Of a stretch of DNA of 64,000 nt, positions 55,199 through 64,000 are shown one piece after another; positions within the stretch are counted from its first letter, which is position 1, and every line of letters begins with the position of its first letter. The notes beneath the pieces are model-generated. The model was not told the DNA's origin. It saw only the letters and a program-made list of their open reading frames with translations, and did no database searches. Position numbers and translations under genes: made by a program. Location of the stretch: the NCBI GenBank assembly GCA_963667875.2, contig CAXXGC010000013.1, positions 372,001-436,000 on the forward strand, in the 5' to 3' direction. Origin of the DNA: JAEXOD01 sp963667875. Lineage in GTDB: Bacteria; Bacteroidota; Ignavibacteria; Ignavibacteriales; Melioribacteraceae.

Positions 55199-56032
55199 TT
55201 ATTCGCCTTCAAAAGATAAACAACACTTTAATTTACCACAAGGACCACTTAACTTTGACATATTTGAAGACAAATTTTGTTCATTTGCCAGTTGAGTAGT
55301 AATTTTTTTAAAATTAAATAAAAATATCGAACAGCAATACTCTCTTCCGCAAGTACCAAGACCACCTATTCTTTTAGCTTCATCACGAACACCAATTTGG
55401 CGTAATTCAATTCGTGTTTTAAATTCAGCAGCTAAATCTTTTGCCAATTCTCTAAAATCAACACGACCGTCAGATGTGTAAAAGAAAAATAATTTTTTTC
55501 TGTCATACTGAAAATGGATATCAACCAATTTCATGTTAAGATTGTATTTTTCAACTCTATTTCTAAAAATGGGTTTTGCGTTTGCTTCATCAATTTTGTT
55601 TTGATCTATTTTTATATAATCTTCTTCATTCAATTTTCTAATTGCTTTAGGAAGTTTATCGTCAACAATACCATGTTTAAACATCTTTAATTTTGCAATA
55701 TTGCCAATTTCAATTACTTTTGTAACTTCAACAGCATCCTCGCATTCAACTAATACAAAGTCACCCTCTATTATTTGATCCGAAATTTCTGCCGGACAAT
55801 CACAAAAGTGATTACCAAGAAGACCCTGACACTCTGCTTCAATTATATTTCTATCTTTTAATTTATCATTAATAATAAAATCTATTTCATCATCCATATG
55901 ATGACAATCTTTTTTGCAGTCTTCGCATAACGAGTTAATTAGCTTATCTTTATATGCATTATATGAATGTAAATCCACATCAAGACTAACTAAATTTTTT
56001 ATATCTATTTCTTTTTCTAATATTTCCACCAT
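55199..56032 (-). CDS. ricT: RicT/YaaT, PSP1-domain protein
   Basis: 277 aa. The PSP1 C-terminal domain is intact and ends with the cysteine clusters CGREYCCSIFLF and CGKLKCC that bind Fe-S clusters with partners in Bacillus. There RicT forms the RicAFT (Y-complex), which aids RNase Y processing. RicA and RicF homologues are not in the window. N-terminal cysteines (CEDCKKDCHH) form an extra cluster. It overlaps holB by one base (TAATG), an ancient neighbour pair. Confidence 0.93.
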   Translation of the reverse strand: MVEILEKEIDIKNLVSLDVDLHSYNAYKDKLINSLCEDCKKDCHHMDDEIDFIINDKLKDRNIIEAECQGLLGNHFCDCPAEISDQIIEGDFVLVECEDAVEVTKVIEIGNIAKLKMFKHGIVDDKLPKAIRKLNEEDYIKIDQNKIDEANAKPIFRNRVEKYNLNMKLVDIHFQYDRKKLFFFYTSDGRVDFRELAKDLAAEFKTRIELRQIGVRDEAKRIGGLGTCGREYCCSIFLFNFKKITTQLANEQNLSSNMSKLSGPCGKLKCCLSFEGE

Positions 56033-57150
56033 TAAACCTTTTCATTAATTGTTATCATTGAAAGTTCTAAGATTATATTTACTGCTACAATATTCAAATT
56101 CACATTTTTATCCAAATATTGATTTAATGTATCCATTTGAACGATTAAATCATCAAAACTGACATCTGAATATTTTGAATTAAATTTTGATATTGAATCC
56201 AAAAATTGTCCGTAACAACTCCCCGATTCATTATTCCTAAATTTAATCAAATTATTTATCCAAGTGAATATTAATTTAATAATTATTCTCATTAAATCAT
56301 AATCTGAATTTTTTAAAATTTCCTTAAATTCGGCCAGTGCAGAGCTATACCATCCTGCAAATGAAAACCGTAAAATATTAATTGTTTTGTTAATAATTGA
56401 ATTTAAGTCATTTTCTAATAAGTATATTGTATTTTGAACGGAACCATTACCAAAGTATTTAATTTTATCAATTTCTTCTTTTTTATATGAATAGTGCTTT
56501 TCTAAAATATAAAGTAAGTCATTATCATTTAATGGTTCAAATTGTACTTTCCAACAACGCGATTTTATTGTAGGTAATAAAAAATTATCATCAGTTGTAA
56601 AAAGTATAAATATTATCCCTTCCGGTGGTTCTTCAAGATTCTTCAACAAGGCATTTTGCGATTCAGTGCTCATTAAGTGTGCATCTAAAATGGCAATAAG
56701 TCGATATTTTAAATCATCAAACATCAAAGCAGTAAACTGATTTATTTCCCTAATACTGCTAATTTTAATACTTTCGGCACCGGCAAGTGAAATTTTATGG
56801 TAGGGATTTGCTTTTTTTTTCCTTATTTGTTCCTTTACGTCATTTAACTGTTGATCTGTTAATCCTTGAAAAGAATTATCATCAGCTTCATTTTTTCCGC
56901 GAGGTAAAGGATATATTAATTTAAGATATGGTTCGGCAATTGAGGAAATACGTTTTAAATTAACTTCGTTTAATAATTCATCATCAGTAGAATTAATAAG
57001 CTTAAGAAATTGAATAGCCGTAAAATATCTACCAACACCCTCAGGTCCTACAAATAGCATTGCCTGAGGGATTTTATTTGATAAAAAAATATTATTAAGA
57101 GATTCTTTGACTCTTTGTTGACCGTGAACCTCTTGAAGAAATTGTTGCAT
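56032..57150 (-). CDS. holB: DNA polymerase III delta' subunit
   Basis: 372 aa clamp-loader AAA+ subunit. The P-loop position reads GPEGVGRYFT, with the Lys and Ser/Thr replaced by Arg and Tyr, so it should not hydrolyse ATP, as expected for delta'. The SRC-type motif KSRCWKVQF is present; this is the arginine-finger that serves the neighbouring tau/gamma. No Cys4 zinc module is seen after the P-loop. EEPPEG is intact. Overlaps ricT by one base. Confidence 0.9.
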   Translation of the reverse strand: MQQFLQEVHGQQRVKESLNNIFLSNKIPQAMLFVGPEGVGRYFTAIQFLKLINSTDDELLNEVNLKRISSIAEPYLKLIYPLPRGKNEADDNSFQGLTDQQLNDVKEQIRKKKANPYHKISLAGAESIKISSIREINQFTALMFDDLKYRLIAILDAHLMSTESQNALLKNLEEPPEGIIFILFTTDDNFLLPTIKSRCWKVQFEPLNDNDLLYILEKHYSYKKEEIDKIKYFGNGSVQNTIYLLENDLNSIINKTINILRFSFAGWYSSALAEFKEILKNSDYDLMRIIIKLIFTWINNLIKFRNNESGSCYGQFLDSISKFNSKYSDVSFDDLIVQMDTLNQYLDKNVNLNIVAVNIILELSMITINEKV

Positions 57151-57161
57151 ATTTTGACCGA

Positions 57162-57395
57162 TTATGAATTGTATTCATCATCTTCATCGGAAAAGAAGTA
57201 ATCTTCATCCGTTGGGAAATCAGGCCATATATCTTCAATGGATTCATAATATTCGTCAGAATCTTCTAATTCCTGTAAATTTTCTATTACCTCTAAAGGT
57301 GAACCTATTCGCTCTGCGTAATCTAAAAGTTCTTCTTTTGTCGCAGGCCAAGGTGCATCATCTAAATACGATGCTAATTCGACTGTCCAAATCAT
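57162..57395 (-). CDS. DUF2795 small acidic protein
   Basis: 77 aa. The first half is a DUF2795-type domain (about 1-45): WTVELASYLDDAPWPATKEELLDYAERIG-like, here starting IWTVELASY. The C-terminal half is extremely Asp/Glu/Tyr-rich. The family is small, conserved in Bacteroidota-Chlorobi and related phyla, and without known function. It sits between holB (11 bp) and the M23 peptidase (17 bp), in a tight operon. CCGGAG upstream is a good ribosome site. Confidence 0.88.
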   Translation of the reverse strand: MIWTVELASYLDDAPWPATKEELLDYAERIGSPLEVIENLQELEDSDEYYESIEDIWPDFPTDEDYFFSDEDDEYNS

Positions 57396-57412
57396 AATTC
57401 TATCTCCGGAGT

Positions 57413-58351
57413 TTATTCAATCTTTTCTTTTTTTAAATCAAAAACTGTTATGTTATCAAACATAAAATTTAATGGATTTAATGCAATTCCATCATGTCGT
57501 ACTTCATAATGAACGTGAGGACCCGAGGTTAAATTACCGGAATTCCCTGATAAAGCAACAAAATCACCTCTGTTCACTTTTTGACCTTCCTTAACTTCAA
57601 TCTCGCTCAAATGTCCAAATAACGTTCTATAACCAAAACCATTATTAATTTCACAAGTTAGGCCGTAACCTTCCCTATATCCGCAAAATTCCACAACACC
57701 TGCACCTGTTGAATATACTTTAGTGCCAATATCTGTTAAAATATCCATCCCGTTATGCATACGCATAAAATGCAGCACAGGATGCATTCTCATTCCAAAA
57801 TCGTCCGAATAGGTACCTTCAGTAGTGGGACGAATTGCCGGCAATGCAGCATATAATAATTTATTTGAACTTAGTGTTTTTTGAATTTCTTTAAAATTAC
57901 TTTTTTCAAAACTAATTTTTACTTTTAACTGATCAACATAACTGTTTAAAGTACCAATAAGACGATTAACATCTGAAGAATTATTTGCTAAATAATCATC
58001 AAATAACTTACCGCCTGAACCAATTTCAGAATATTCATCCGAATTGTTAGATAAATTAGCAGCCAATCTAAGCTCGGTGTTAGTTTTTGCTAATGAATCT
58101 AAGTTTTCACCTACTTTTTTATATTGAGATAACAAATAATTAATATTTTTAATTAGTTCTTTGTTCTCTGATTTTAACGATTCCAATTTTGAATCGGGAT
58201 TAATAACATCATTAATTAAAATATATGTCCCGAATACAAAGAATGTTAAAATAAATGAAACAAAAACCACCATAAAAGTAAACTTTTTTTGGAAGTTTGT
58301 TATCTCAATAAATTTCAGTTTATGTTTTGAGAAATAAAATAAATTTTTCAT
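57413..58351 (-). CDS. M23-family peptidase, envelope-anchored
   Basis: 312 aa. One N-terminal transmembrane helix (about 25-48), a coiled coil (about 55-95, 140-160), then a LytM/M23 domain (about 175-300) with all metal ligands: H199 and D203 in MHNGMDI, and H279/H281 in GPHVHYEV. It cuts or senses peptidoglycan cross-links from the periplasmic side. The metal site looks complete, so an active endopeptidase rather than an EnvC-like activator is likely. Confidence 0.93.
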   Translation of the reverse strand: MKNLFYFSKHKLKFIEITNFQKKFTFMVVFVSFILTFFVFGTYILINDVINPDSKLESLKSENKELIKNINYLLSQYKKVGENLDSLAKTNTELRLAANLSNNSDEYSEIGSGGKLFDDYLANNSSDVNRLIGTLNSYVDQLKVKISFEKSNFKEIQKTLSSNKLLYAALPAIRPTTEGTYSDDFGMRMHPVLHFMRMHNGMDILTDIGTKVYSTGAGVVEFCGYREGYGLTCEINNGFGYRTLFGHLSEIEVKEGQKVNRGDFVALSGNSGNLTSGPHVHYEVRHDGIALNPLNFMFDNITVFDLKKEKIE

Positions 58352-58413
58352 AGTAAATCGGGTGCAAATTAATAAAATAAAACTTTTAAAGCAAGATAAA
58401 TTGAAATTGATTT

Positions 58414-59424
58414 TTATTCAAAATCATGTTCAAAATAATTAATGGTACGGTCAATTTCAGAAGTATTCTTTCTAATCTTTTCATTTAATCGCTCGCGAAA
58501 TACCTTGGAAGCATCGTAACCATAATGCTTTAACAAATAATTAAGAGCAATAACTTCTGATATTACTGTTATGTTTTTACCCGGAATAATAGGTAATTTA
58601 ATATAAGGAATTTCAGTATCTAAAATATTAATTGTTGGGTTTTCTAAACCTAATCGTGTATATTCCGATTGATCATCCCATAATTCTAGTTCAATGACAA
58701 CTTCAAGACGTTTTTGGAACCTTATTGCACGTACACCAAACATACTTCTTATGTCAATTAAACCAACACCTCTAATTTCCATAAAATGTCCGACTAAATC
58801 TGTGCCGGAACCCATTAATATGCCTTCTCCTTTTTTTGTAAATATTATTACATCGTCTGCAACCAAACGGTGTCCTCGTTCTACTAAATCAAGAGCAACT
58901 TCACTTTTTCCAATTCCACTCTTTCCAACAAACAATATACCTGCTCCATAAACATCAGCAAAGGCTCCATGCACTGTAACTTGAGGCGAAAATTGATCAT
59001 CTAAAAAGTCACTAACCAGATATGCCAACTTTGTTGTTAAATACGGAGATGTAAAAACCGGAATATCATATTTTGTTGCTGTTTCAATTACGTTATTAGG
59101 AACTTTATTATTATTTGTAATAATAACACATGGTATATTAAATTTAAATATTTTTTCTAAAGATTTTATTCTTTCATCTTCCGAAAGATTATTTAGATAT
59201 TTAACTTCTGTATTTCCAAATATTTGAACACGAGAATGAGTGAATAATTCCACAAACCCGGCTAATGCTAAACCGGGTCTGTGCATATTTTGATCTGTTA
59301 TCAATCTATTTAAACTAACTTCCTCATTTTTAAATGATAATTTAAATTTATCTTTTATGCTTTTATAAAAATATTCAACTGTAATATTTTCCTTGCGAAC
59401 AATATTTGTTTGAATTAAATTCAT
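58414..59424 (-). CDS. hprK: HPr kinase/phosphorylase
   Basis: 336 aa. An N-terminal DRTGG-like domain (1-130) precedes the kinase core with catalytic H152, P-loop GKSGIGKS (167-174), DD at 190-191, and MEIRGVGLIDI. It phosphorylates HPr on Ser46, a residue conserved in the HPr at 30893. Outside Firmicutes this step is thought to regulate rather than to drive sugar uptake. It overlaps hpf by one base (TAATG). Confidence 0.95.
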   Translation of the reverse strand: MNLIQTNIVRKENITVEYFYKSIKDKFKLSFKNEEVSLNRLITDQNMHRPGLALAGFVELFTHSRVQIFGNTEVKYLNNLSEDERIKSLEKIFKFNIPCVIITNNNKVPNNVIETATKYDIPVFTSPYLTTKLAYLVSDFLDDQFSPQVTVHGAFADVYGAGILFVGKSGIGKSEVALDLVERGHRLVADDVIIFTKKGEGILMGSGTDLVGHFMEIRGVGLIDIRSMFGVRAIRFQKRLEVVIELELWDDQSEYTRLGLENPTINILDTEIPYIKLPIIPGKNITVISEVIALNYLLKHYGYDASKVFRERLNEKIRKNTSEIDRTINYFEHDFE

Positions 59425-59726
59425 TATCTAATACTTGAAAGTTTTTTAGTTTTTACTTTTTGTAATTGTTTTACCAGTTTTTCAACAGCTAATGAAACTG
59501 ATTTTTCAAATTCTTCAGATGTATCGGAAACAGATAAAGTTTTTCCGGGAATTTTAACTACAATTTCTGCAGTCTTTTCACTTTCTTTTAAATGTGTAAA
59601 ACTAAGAATAACATTTGATTCAAGAATTTCGTCATTATACTTTTCTAACGTAGAAAGTTCTGCCTTAATAAAGTCTTTTAGGGATTCTTTTGCCCTAAAT
59701 TTTCTGCATGTAATTTGGATGTTCAT
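59424..59726 (-). CDS. hpf: Ribosome hibernation-promoting factor (short form)
   Basis: 100 aa with a beta-alpha-beta-beta-beta-alpha RaiA/HPF fold: MNIQITCRKFRA, then a helix with LKDFIKAELSTLEKY, and the terminal helix EKLVKQLQKVK. It lacks the C-terminal dimerisation domain of long HPF, so it is the short type that occupies the mRNA/tRNA sites of idle 70S ribosomes. It is 9 bp past the recombinase. Confidence 0.9.
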   Translation of the reverse strand: MNIQITCRKFRAKESLKDFIKAELSTLEKYNDEILESNVILSFTHLKESEKTAEIVVKIPGKTLSVSDTSEEFEKSVSLAVEKLVKQLQKVKTKKLSSIR

Positions 59727-59735
59727 AACGACTCC

Positions 59736-60626
59736 TTAAGATTTTGGATGGGCTGTCTTATATGTGTTTTTTAATCTTTCTATGCTCACATGAGTATAGA
59801 TTTGTGTTGTGGATAAATTCTCGTGACCTAATATTTCTTTAACTGCAAGCAAATCTGCTCCTAAATCTAACATATGTGTTGCAGCGGCATGTCTTAACAC
59901 ATGCGGACTCTTTTTTTCAATATCGGTCACTTTGCTTAAATATTTATTTATTATTCTATATACAAACTTTGGATAAATTTCGTTTCCGTTTTTAGTAAAA
60001 AATATTTTATTATTAGGATTATTATTTTCGCTAAATGTCAAATATTTTTTAATATTTAATAATGTTTTATCACCAATTGGAACAATTCTTAATTTTGAAC
60101 CTTTTCCTAAAATTCTTACAGTTTTCTTTTCAAGATCTATATCTTTAATTTTAATATTACTAGCTTCACTCACACGTAAAGCGCAACTATAAATTAAATC
60201 GAACAATGCAATAGTTAAAGCTTTTTCTTTTTCGTCAGTTTCTTCTTCAGCTTTTTCAAATACAGCCAAAATCGTATTGTAATCAACCGTTTCGGGAAGT
60301 TTTCTGTGCAATTTTGGGTTTTTAATATATATTAAAGGATTATCCTTAATAATTTCGTTTTTTAATGCATATTCAAAAAGTCCACGCAAAGTAGCTAATT
60401 TTCGTGAAATTGAAGTAGTTTTATTTGCATTATTGCTAAGGTTCATAACAAACAATCTTATTGTTTTTTCATTTACTGCCGTTAAATCAAACAATTTCCT
60501 TTCATTACAAAACTCTTCAAATTGTAATAAATCAGTTTTGTATGAAATAACAGTATTTAAAGATGATCTTTTAATACCTGTTAAATCGTTAATATAACTT
60601 TCAATAATTGAATTAATTTTCACCAT
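59736..60626 (-). CDS. Tyrosine recombinase XerC/XerD
   Basis: 296 aa. A SAM-like N-terminal domain (about 1-90) precedes the catalytic domain with R151 (CALRVSEA), K175, H242-x-x-R245 (HVLRH), H268 (LGHENL) and Y277 (IYTHVS). The full set suggests an active enzyme that resolves chromosome dimers. Only one Xer gene is in the window, so XerC versus XerD cannot be told. It is 48 bp after topA. Confidence 0.93.
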   Translation of the reverse strand: MVKINSIIESYINDLTGIKRSSLNTVISYKTDLLQFEEFCNERKLFDLTAVNEKTIRLFVMNLSNNANKTTSISRKLATLRGLFEYALKNEIIKDNPLIYIKNPKLHRKLPETVDYNTILAVFEKAEEETDEKEKALTIALFDLIYSCALRVSEASNIKIKDIDLEKKTVRILGKGSKLRIVPIGDKTLLNIKKYLTFSENNNPNNKIFFTKNGNEIYPKFVYRIINKYLSKVTDIEKKSPHVLRHAAATHMLDLGADLLAVKEILGHENLSTTQIYTHVSIERLKNTYKTAHPKS

Positions 60627-60674
60627 AACAAAAGCATTTATTTAATCCGCAAATTACAAAGTTTTCAATTAAAG

Positions 60675-62888
60675 TCAACTGTTTTCATCAACTTCTTTTG
60701 TTTTTATTGCAGGATTTTGCCAGCTTGCATAATCACAATCGGGATATTTATTACAGCCGTAAAATGTTTTGCCCCGTTTTGATCTTCGAGGAATTACTTC
60801 ACCTTTACCGCATTTTGGACAAGGAATACCGGTTTTTATTTGATCTGTAAAATCACAATCGGGATATTTTTCACAGCCAATAAATTTTCCAAATTTTCCA
60901 ACCCTATAAATTGTTTTGGAACCACATTTTGGACAATTATCACCAGTATATTCAACTTGCTTGGGTTCTTTATTTGTTTCCTTTAAGGATTTAATATTTT
61001 TACATGCAGGATAATTTGTACAAGCCAGATATTTACCAAAACGGCCTATTTTTATATCCATATCAGATCCGCATTTTTCACATTTTACTTTTTCAATTTC
61101 ATTTTCAACTTTTTGTAATGCTTTTGAAAATGGAATATAAAAATCATTTAAAACTTGAGTATAACCAATTTCACCACCGGCAATAGAATCCAACTCATCT
61201 TCCATTTGCGCTGTAAAATTTACATTTAAAATATGCGGAAAATTTTTGACTAAAATACCGTTTACAAGTTTTCCTAAATCTGTAGGGGCATATTTTCTGT
61301 TGTCATTAACTACATATTCCCTATCCTGTATTGTACTTAAAATCATTGAGTAAGTACTAGGTCTTCCAATACCTTTATCCTCAAGTTCTTTAATTAATGA
61401 ACTTTCGGTAAATCTTGCTGGTGGTTTTGTAAAATGCTGCAACTTATCTAAAGTATTCAGTAATAAACTATTCCCCTTTTCCAGCCCAATTGGTATTGGA
61501 AATTCTTCCTTTTCAGGATTAAACTCCAATTCTTCTATACTTTCATCATACAAACGTAAAAATCCGTCAAATTTAGTAGCCGAACCAGTTGTTCGGAATA
61601 AAAATTCATCAGCTTTAATATTTACTGTTGTAGTTTCCATAACAGCCGATTCCATCTGGGAAGCAATAAATCTTTTCCAAATCAAATCGTACAAAGCAAA
61701 CTGATCGGGAGATAAAAATTGTTTTATTTCCTCAGGTGAATAATCTGTTGTGGTAGGCCGTATTGCCTCATGAGCATCTTGCACATTTTTTTTGTTCTTT
61801 TTTTCATAATTACGAGCTTTTTCAGGTAAATATTCTTTTCCATATTTATCTAAAATAAATGATCTTGCAGCATCAAGACTTTCTTCACTCAATCTTGTTG
61901 AATCGGTTCTCATATACGAAATTAAACCAACGTAACCTTCTTTTCCCAAACTAATACCTTCGTAAAGTTCCTGAGCTATCTGCATAGTCTTTTTACTTCT
62001 AAATCTTAATACTCTAGATGCTTCCACTTGAAGAGTACTTGTAATAAATGGCGGATAAGGATTACGTTTGTTGTCTTTTTTCGAAATATCATTTATCTTA
62101 AAATTATCTTTTAAAGATATTTTTGATGCAAGTTCATTTGCTATTATTTCATTATCTATTACAAAATTTTTCTTTTTAAATTCTTCTTTTTTTGCATCAG
62201 ATAAATCTTTTAATAAAATCTTAATTGGCTTATTATCAACTTCAATTAATTTTGCCTTAAAAAGATCATTTGATTTTGTTTCAAAATTACCCCATAACGA
62301 CCAGTATTCACTTGAAACAAATTTTTCTATTTCTTCTTCTCTTTCACAAATTAATCTTAATGCAACAGATTGAACGCGTCCGGCTGATAAACTAGAAGAA
62401 GTGTGATCTATTATTGCACGCCATAAAAACGGACTAATTTTGTAACCAATTATTCTATCCATTACTCGGCGTGCTCTTTGCGAGTCAACAAGAGCGATAT
62501 TAATTTTTTCAGTTGAAGTAATAGCCTTTTTTACCGAAGATTTAGTAATTTCGTTAAATAATACTCTATATACATCAGCAGTTGTACTTCCTTCAATAAT
62601 ATCTGCAATATCTTGTGCTATAGCCTCGCCTTCACGGTCAGGATCGGTTGCAATCAAAATTTTTTCGCTTGTAGAAGCAAGTTTTTTAATTTTTTTAATT
62701 AAATCACCTTTCCCGCGAATGTTTAAAAAATTCGGTTTAAAGCCGTTTTCTATATCAACACCAAGCTGCGTTTTAGGAAGGTTTCTTAAATGTCCAATTG
62801 AGGCTTCAACAATATAGTTTTTGCCTAAATATTTATTAATTGTTTTTGCCTTGGAAGGTGATTCCACTATGACAAGGGTTTTACTCAT
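60675..62888 (-). CDS. topA: DNA topoisomerase I
   Basis: 737 aa type IA enzyme that relaxes negative supercoils. A TOPRIM domain (about 1-115; IVESPSKA, DPDREGEAI) precedes the core with catalytic Y325 in ISYMRTDSTRLS. Three C-terminal zinc ribbons follow, each CxKCG...C..YPxC (about 595-725), the last ending CNKYPDCDYASW. Full length and intact. It is 11 bp after the smg gene. Confidence 0.97.
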   Translation of the reverse strand: MSKTLVIVESPSKAKTINKYLGKNYIVEASIGHLRNLPKTQLGVDIENGFKPNFLNIRGKGDLIKKIKKLASTSEKILIATDPDREGEAIAQDIADIIEGSTTADVYRVLFNEITKSSVKKAITSTEKINIALVDSQRARRVMDRIIGYKISPFLWRAIIDHTSSSLSAGRVQSVALRLICEREEEIEKFVSSEYWSLWGNFETKSNDLFKAKLIEVDNKPIKILLKDLSDAKKEEFKKKNFVIDNEIIANELASKISLKDNFKINDISKKDNKRNPYPPFITSTLQVEASRVLRFRSKKTMQIAQELYEGISLGKEGYVGLISYMRTDSTRLSEESLDAARSFILDKYGKEYLPEKARNYEKKNKKNVQDAHEAIRPTTTDYSPEEIKQFLSPDQFALYDLIWKRFIASQMESAVMETTTVNIKADEFLFRTTGSATKFDGFLRLYDESIEELEFNPEKEEFPIPIGLEKGNSLLLNTLDKLQHFTKPPARFTESSLIKELEDKGIGRPSTYSMILSTIQDREYVVNDNRKYAPTDLGKLVNGILVKNFPHILNVNFTAQMEDELDSIAGGEIGYTQVLNDFYIPFSKALQKVENEIEKVKCEKCGSDMDIKIGRFGKYLACTNYPACKNIKSLKETNKEPKQVEYTGDNCPKCGSKTIYRVGKFGKFIGCEKYPDCDFTDQIKTGIPCPKCGKGEVIPRRSKRGKTFYGCNKYPDCDYASWQNPAIKTKEVDENS

Positions 62889-62899
62889 AAAGTTTCCTT

Positions 62900-63358
62900 T
62901 TAGTTTATTGTATCAGAAGAATATAGGAGTACTCTGCTACCCGGGAGTAACCCCGCATCAAGATCAATTAACGAAAGAAAGATAATCCAATTGATATCTT
63001 CTTTAGTTATTATTCGTTCGGAAAACCCTGAAATATGTTCTAATATAATTTCTATATCAGTACTGTCAATTAATCCAACATTTGATAAATTTATAATGTA
63101 ATTATAGTTTTCAAGTCCAATTAATTCAATTTCTTTATTGTCAAGTATTCTAAAATTCTTTGATCTTACGGTGTTCTCGCTTTTCTTCATAATTTTGCTG
63201 CTAAGTACTTTATCAAAAATCAAACTGAATGCAGCACTAACAGTTTGCTGATCATATTCTTTTAGAGTTGTCAATTTTTGACTAACTTCTTCTAAAGAAT
63301 AATTTTTATTTAAATTTTCTAAGATTATTGCAATAACTTCAACAATTTTCGTAATCAT
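62900..63358 (-). CDS. smg: Smg/DUF494 family protein
   Basis: 152 aa, helical. The family (E. coli Smg) is commonly next to topA and dprA, with a suspected but unproven role in DNA uptake or recombination. The recognisable region is the C-terminal half, with LDNKEIELIGLENY and DINWIIFLSLIDLD. It is 6 bp from ybeY and 11 bp before topA. Confidence 0.8.
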   Translation of the reverse strand: MITKIVEVIAIILENLNKNYSLEEVSQKLTTLKEYDQQTVSAAFSLIFDKVLSSKIMKKSENTVRSKNFRILDNKEIELIGLENYNYIINLSNVGLIDSTDIEIILEHISGFSERIITKEDINWIIFLSLIDLDAGLLPGSRVLLYSSDTIN

Positions 63359-63364
63359 AATATT

Positions 63365-63799
63365 TTATTTTAATATAACTATATTTTCAAAAAGTTTTAC
63401 AAGCTGGTTTTCTTTTCGTTTCATTTTTTTTCTGTCTTCAACGTTCATATCATCAAAACCACTCATATGTAATATCCCATGAATAATTAATCTTACAAGT
63501 TCGGAATTTAAAGAACATTTAAATCTATCGGCATTTTCAATTGCCATTTCATAAGAAATTAATAACTCACCATTCAAGATATCAATTTTATCTGAATAAT
63601 TAAAGGTAATAATATCAGTATCGTAATTATGTCCTAAATAATCGACATTAACTTTTAATAATTTTTTTGAATTTATAATATTAATATCGAGTGATTCTAC
63701 TAAAAAGTTTAGTGAATTGGCGAGATTTTTTACTAAATCATGAATATTTTTTTTATCAACTAGATATTTTTTGTCGGCATAAACACATAAATTTTTCAA
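63365..63799 (-). CDS. ybeY: Endoribonuclease YbeY with third zinc ligand replaced
   Basis: 144 aa. The zinc site of YbeY is H-x3-H-x5-H; here H107 and H111 are kept (HGILHMSGFDD), while the third position is Asp (D117). The same kind of replacement occurs in other Bacteroidota proteins, so it may still bind metal. YbeY matures 16S rRNA and takes part in ribosome quality control. The start is TTG at 63799, after GGAGAA. The preceding gene ends 18 bp upstream. Confidence 0.88.
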   Translation of the reverse strand: MKNLCVYADKKYLVDKKNIHDLVKNLANSLNFLVESLDINIINSKKLLKVNVDYLGHNYDTDIITFNYSDKIDILNGELLISYEMAIENADRFKCSLNSELVRLIIHGILHMSGFDDMNVEDRKKMKRKENQLVKLFENIVILK

Positions 63800-63817
63800 A
63801 TAATAAATTCTCCATAG

Positions 63818-64000
63818 CTAAATTTCTATCTCTAATAATTCTTTAGAGGCTATGCAATTTACGGAAGAATTTAAATTCTTCAAAAAAATTTGAGTGTTAT
63901 TTAATAACTTTTCTACCATTGTATCCGAATAATCAGGATCATAATGGAAAAGAATTAGGTTTTTTACTTTTGCAATGATGCTAAAATATGAAAGTGAAAC
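63818..64000 (-). CDS. Partial 3' end of a metallo-beta-lactamase-fold protein
   Basis: The last 60 codons of a minus-strand gene whose 5' end lies past the window edge. The tail VKNLILFHYDPDYSD matches the C-terminal motif of MBL-fold hydrolases (LxLFHHDPxHSD), and the gene ends with TAG at 63818-63820. Its function cannot be judged further from this fragment. It is upstream of ybeY in the same direction. Confidence 0.6.
   Translation of the reverse strand, partial: VSLSYFSIIAKVKNLILFHYDPDYSDTMVEKLLNNTQIFLKNLNSSVNCIASKELLEIEI

Noticed and set aside
59736..60626. Integrase of a mobile element
   Set aside because: No att repeats or phage genes are nearby; the gene sits in a housekeeping operon next to topA and hpf, fitting Xer.
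63990..64000. GTGAAAC at the window end as a parS half-site
   Set aside because: Only half of the palindrome is present in the window and it lies inside a coding frame.
1..64000. CRISPR arrays or insertion sequences
   Set aside because: No regularly spaced direct repeats and no transposase-like reading frames were seen.

Overview
The window is a 64 kb stretch of a low-G+C bacterial chromosome (roughly 30% G+C by eye), gene-dense, with short intergenic gaps and no prophage, insertion sequence, rRNA or CRISPR array that I can see. The gene set suggests the Bacteroidota/Chlorobi side of the tree, most likely Ignavibacteria. Clues are a secreted subtilase with a Por/T9SS-like C-terminal sorting tail, DUF5683 and DUF2795 proteins, a putative GlmU-family nucleotidyltransferase of the Bacteroidota type, a TonB-dependent receptor, and promoter-like sequences with the Bacteroidota -7 motif TAnnTTTG. 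The taxon is an inference from gene content, not from a marker gene.

Layout. (1) 1-6.7 kb, minus strand: a TonB-dependent receptor, a membrane histidine kinase with a periplasmic YfiR-like domain, a single-domain response regulator and a hybrid kinase form a sensing block. (2) 6.9-12.5 kb, minus: RqcH (ribosome rescue), NagB, a GlmU-like nucleotidyltransferase and a POT peptide transporter. (3) 12.6-26.7 kb, mainly plus: PASTA protein, rpe, nagA, folP, cdaA (c-di-AMP synthesis), glycosyltransferase, CHAD protein, UPF0173 hydrolase, parA-parB, DUF5683, Zn-ribbon/Yip1 protein, ppx/gppA (minus), small unknowns, aroQ, a serine hydrolase and a MerR regulator. (4) 26.7-28.7 kb, minus: methyltransferase and MFS transporter. 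(5) 28.9-34 kb, plus: type II IPP isomerase, polyprenyl synthase, HPr, Enzyme I and a bifunctional PGI/PMI-type isomerase in one tight operon. (6) 34.2-41.2 kb, plus: the lipid cluster yceD-rpmF-plsX-fabH-fabD, then fabG-acpP-fabF-rnc. (7) 41.2-48.3 kb, plus: tRNA-Pro, purF, the large subtilase, ftsY and a small membrane protein. (8) 48.5-51.2 kb, plus: a lone membrane-anchored NACHT NTPase. (9) 51.3-64 kb, minus: a long run transcribed in the order MBL-fold protein (partial), ybeY, smg/DUF494, topA, xer recombinase, hpf, hprK, M23 peptidase, DUF2795, holB, ricT, thiolase, hydroxyacyl-CoA dehydrogenase, ClC channel.

How they fit together. Most of the window is housekeeping: type II fatty acid synthesis and phospholipid initiation, folate and purine synthesis, isoprenoid chain building, chromosome partitioning, topology and resolution, and ribosome maintenance (YbeY, RNase III, HPF, RqcH). 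HPr carries both His15 and Ser46, and an HprK homologue lies 27 kb away, but no PTS enzyme II is visible, so the PTS proteins may be regulatory. The least ordinary loci are the TonB/YfiR/kinase block, the solitary NACHT protein (a plausible single-gene immune NTPase), and a 76-bp nested inverted-repeat structure just upstream of the fatty-acid operon.
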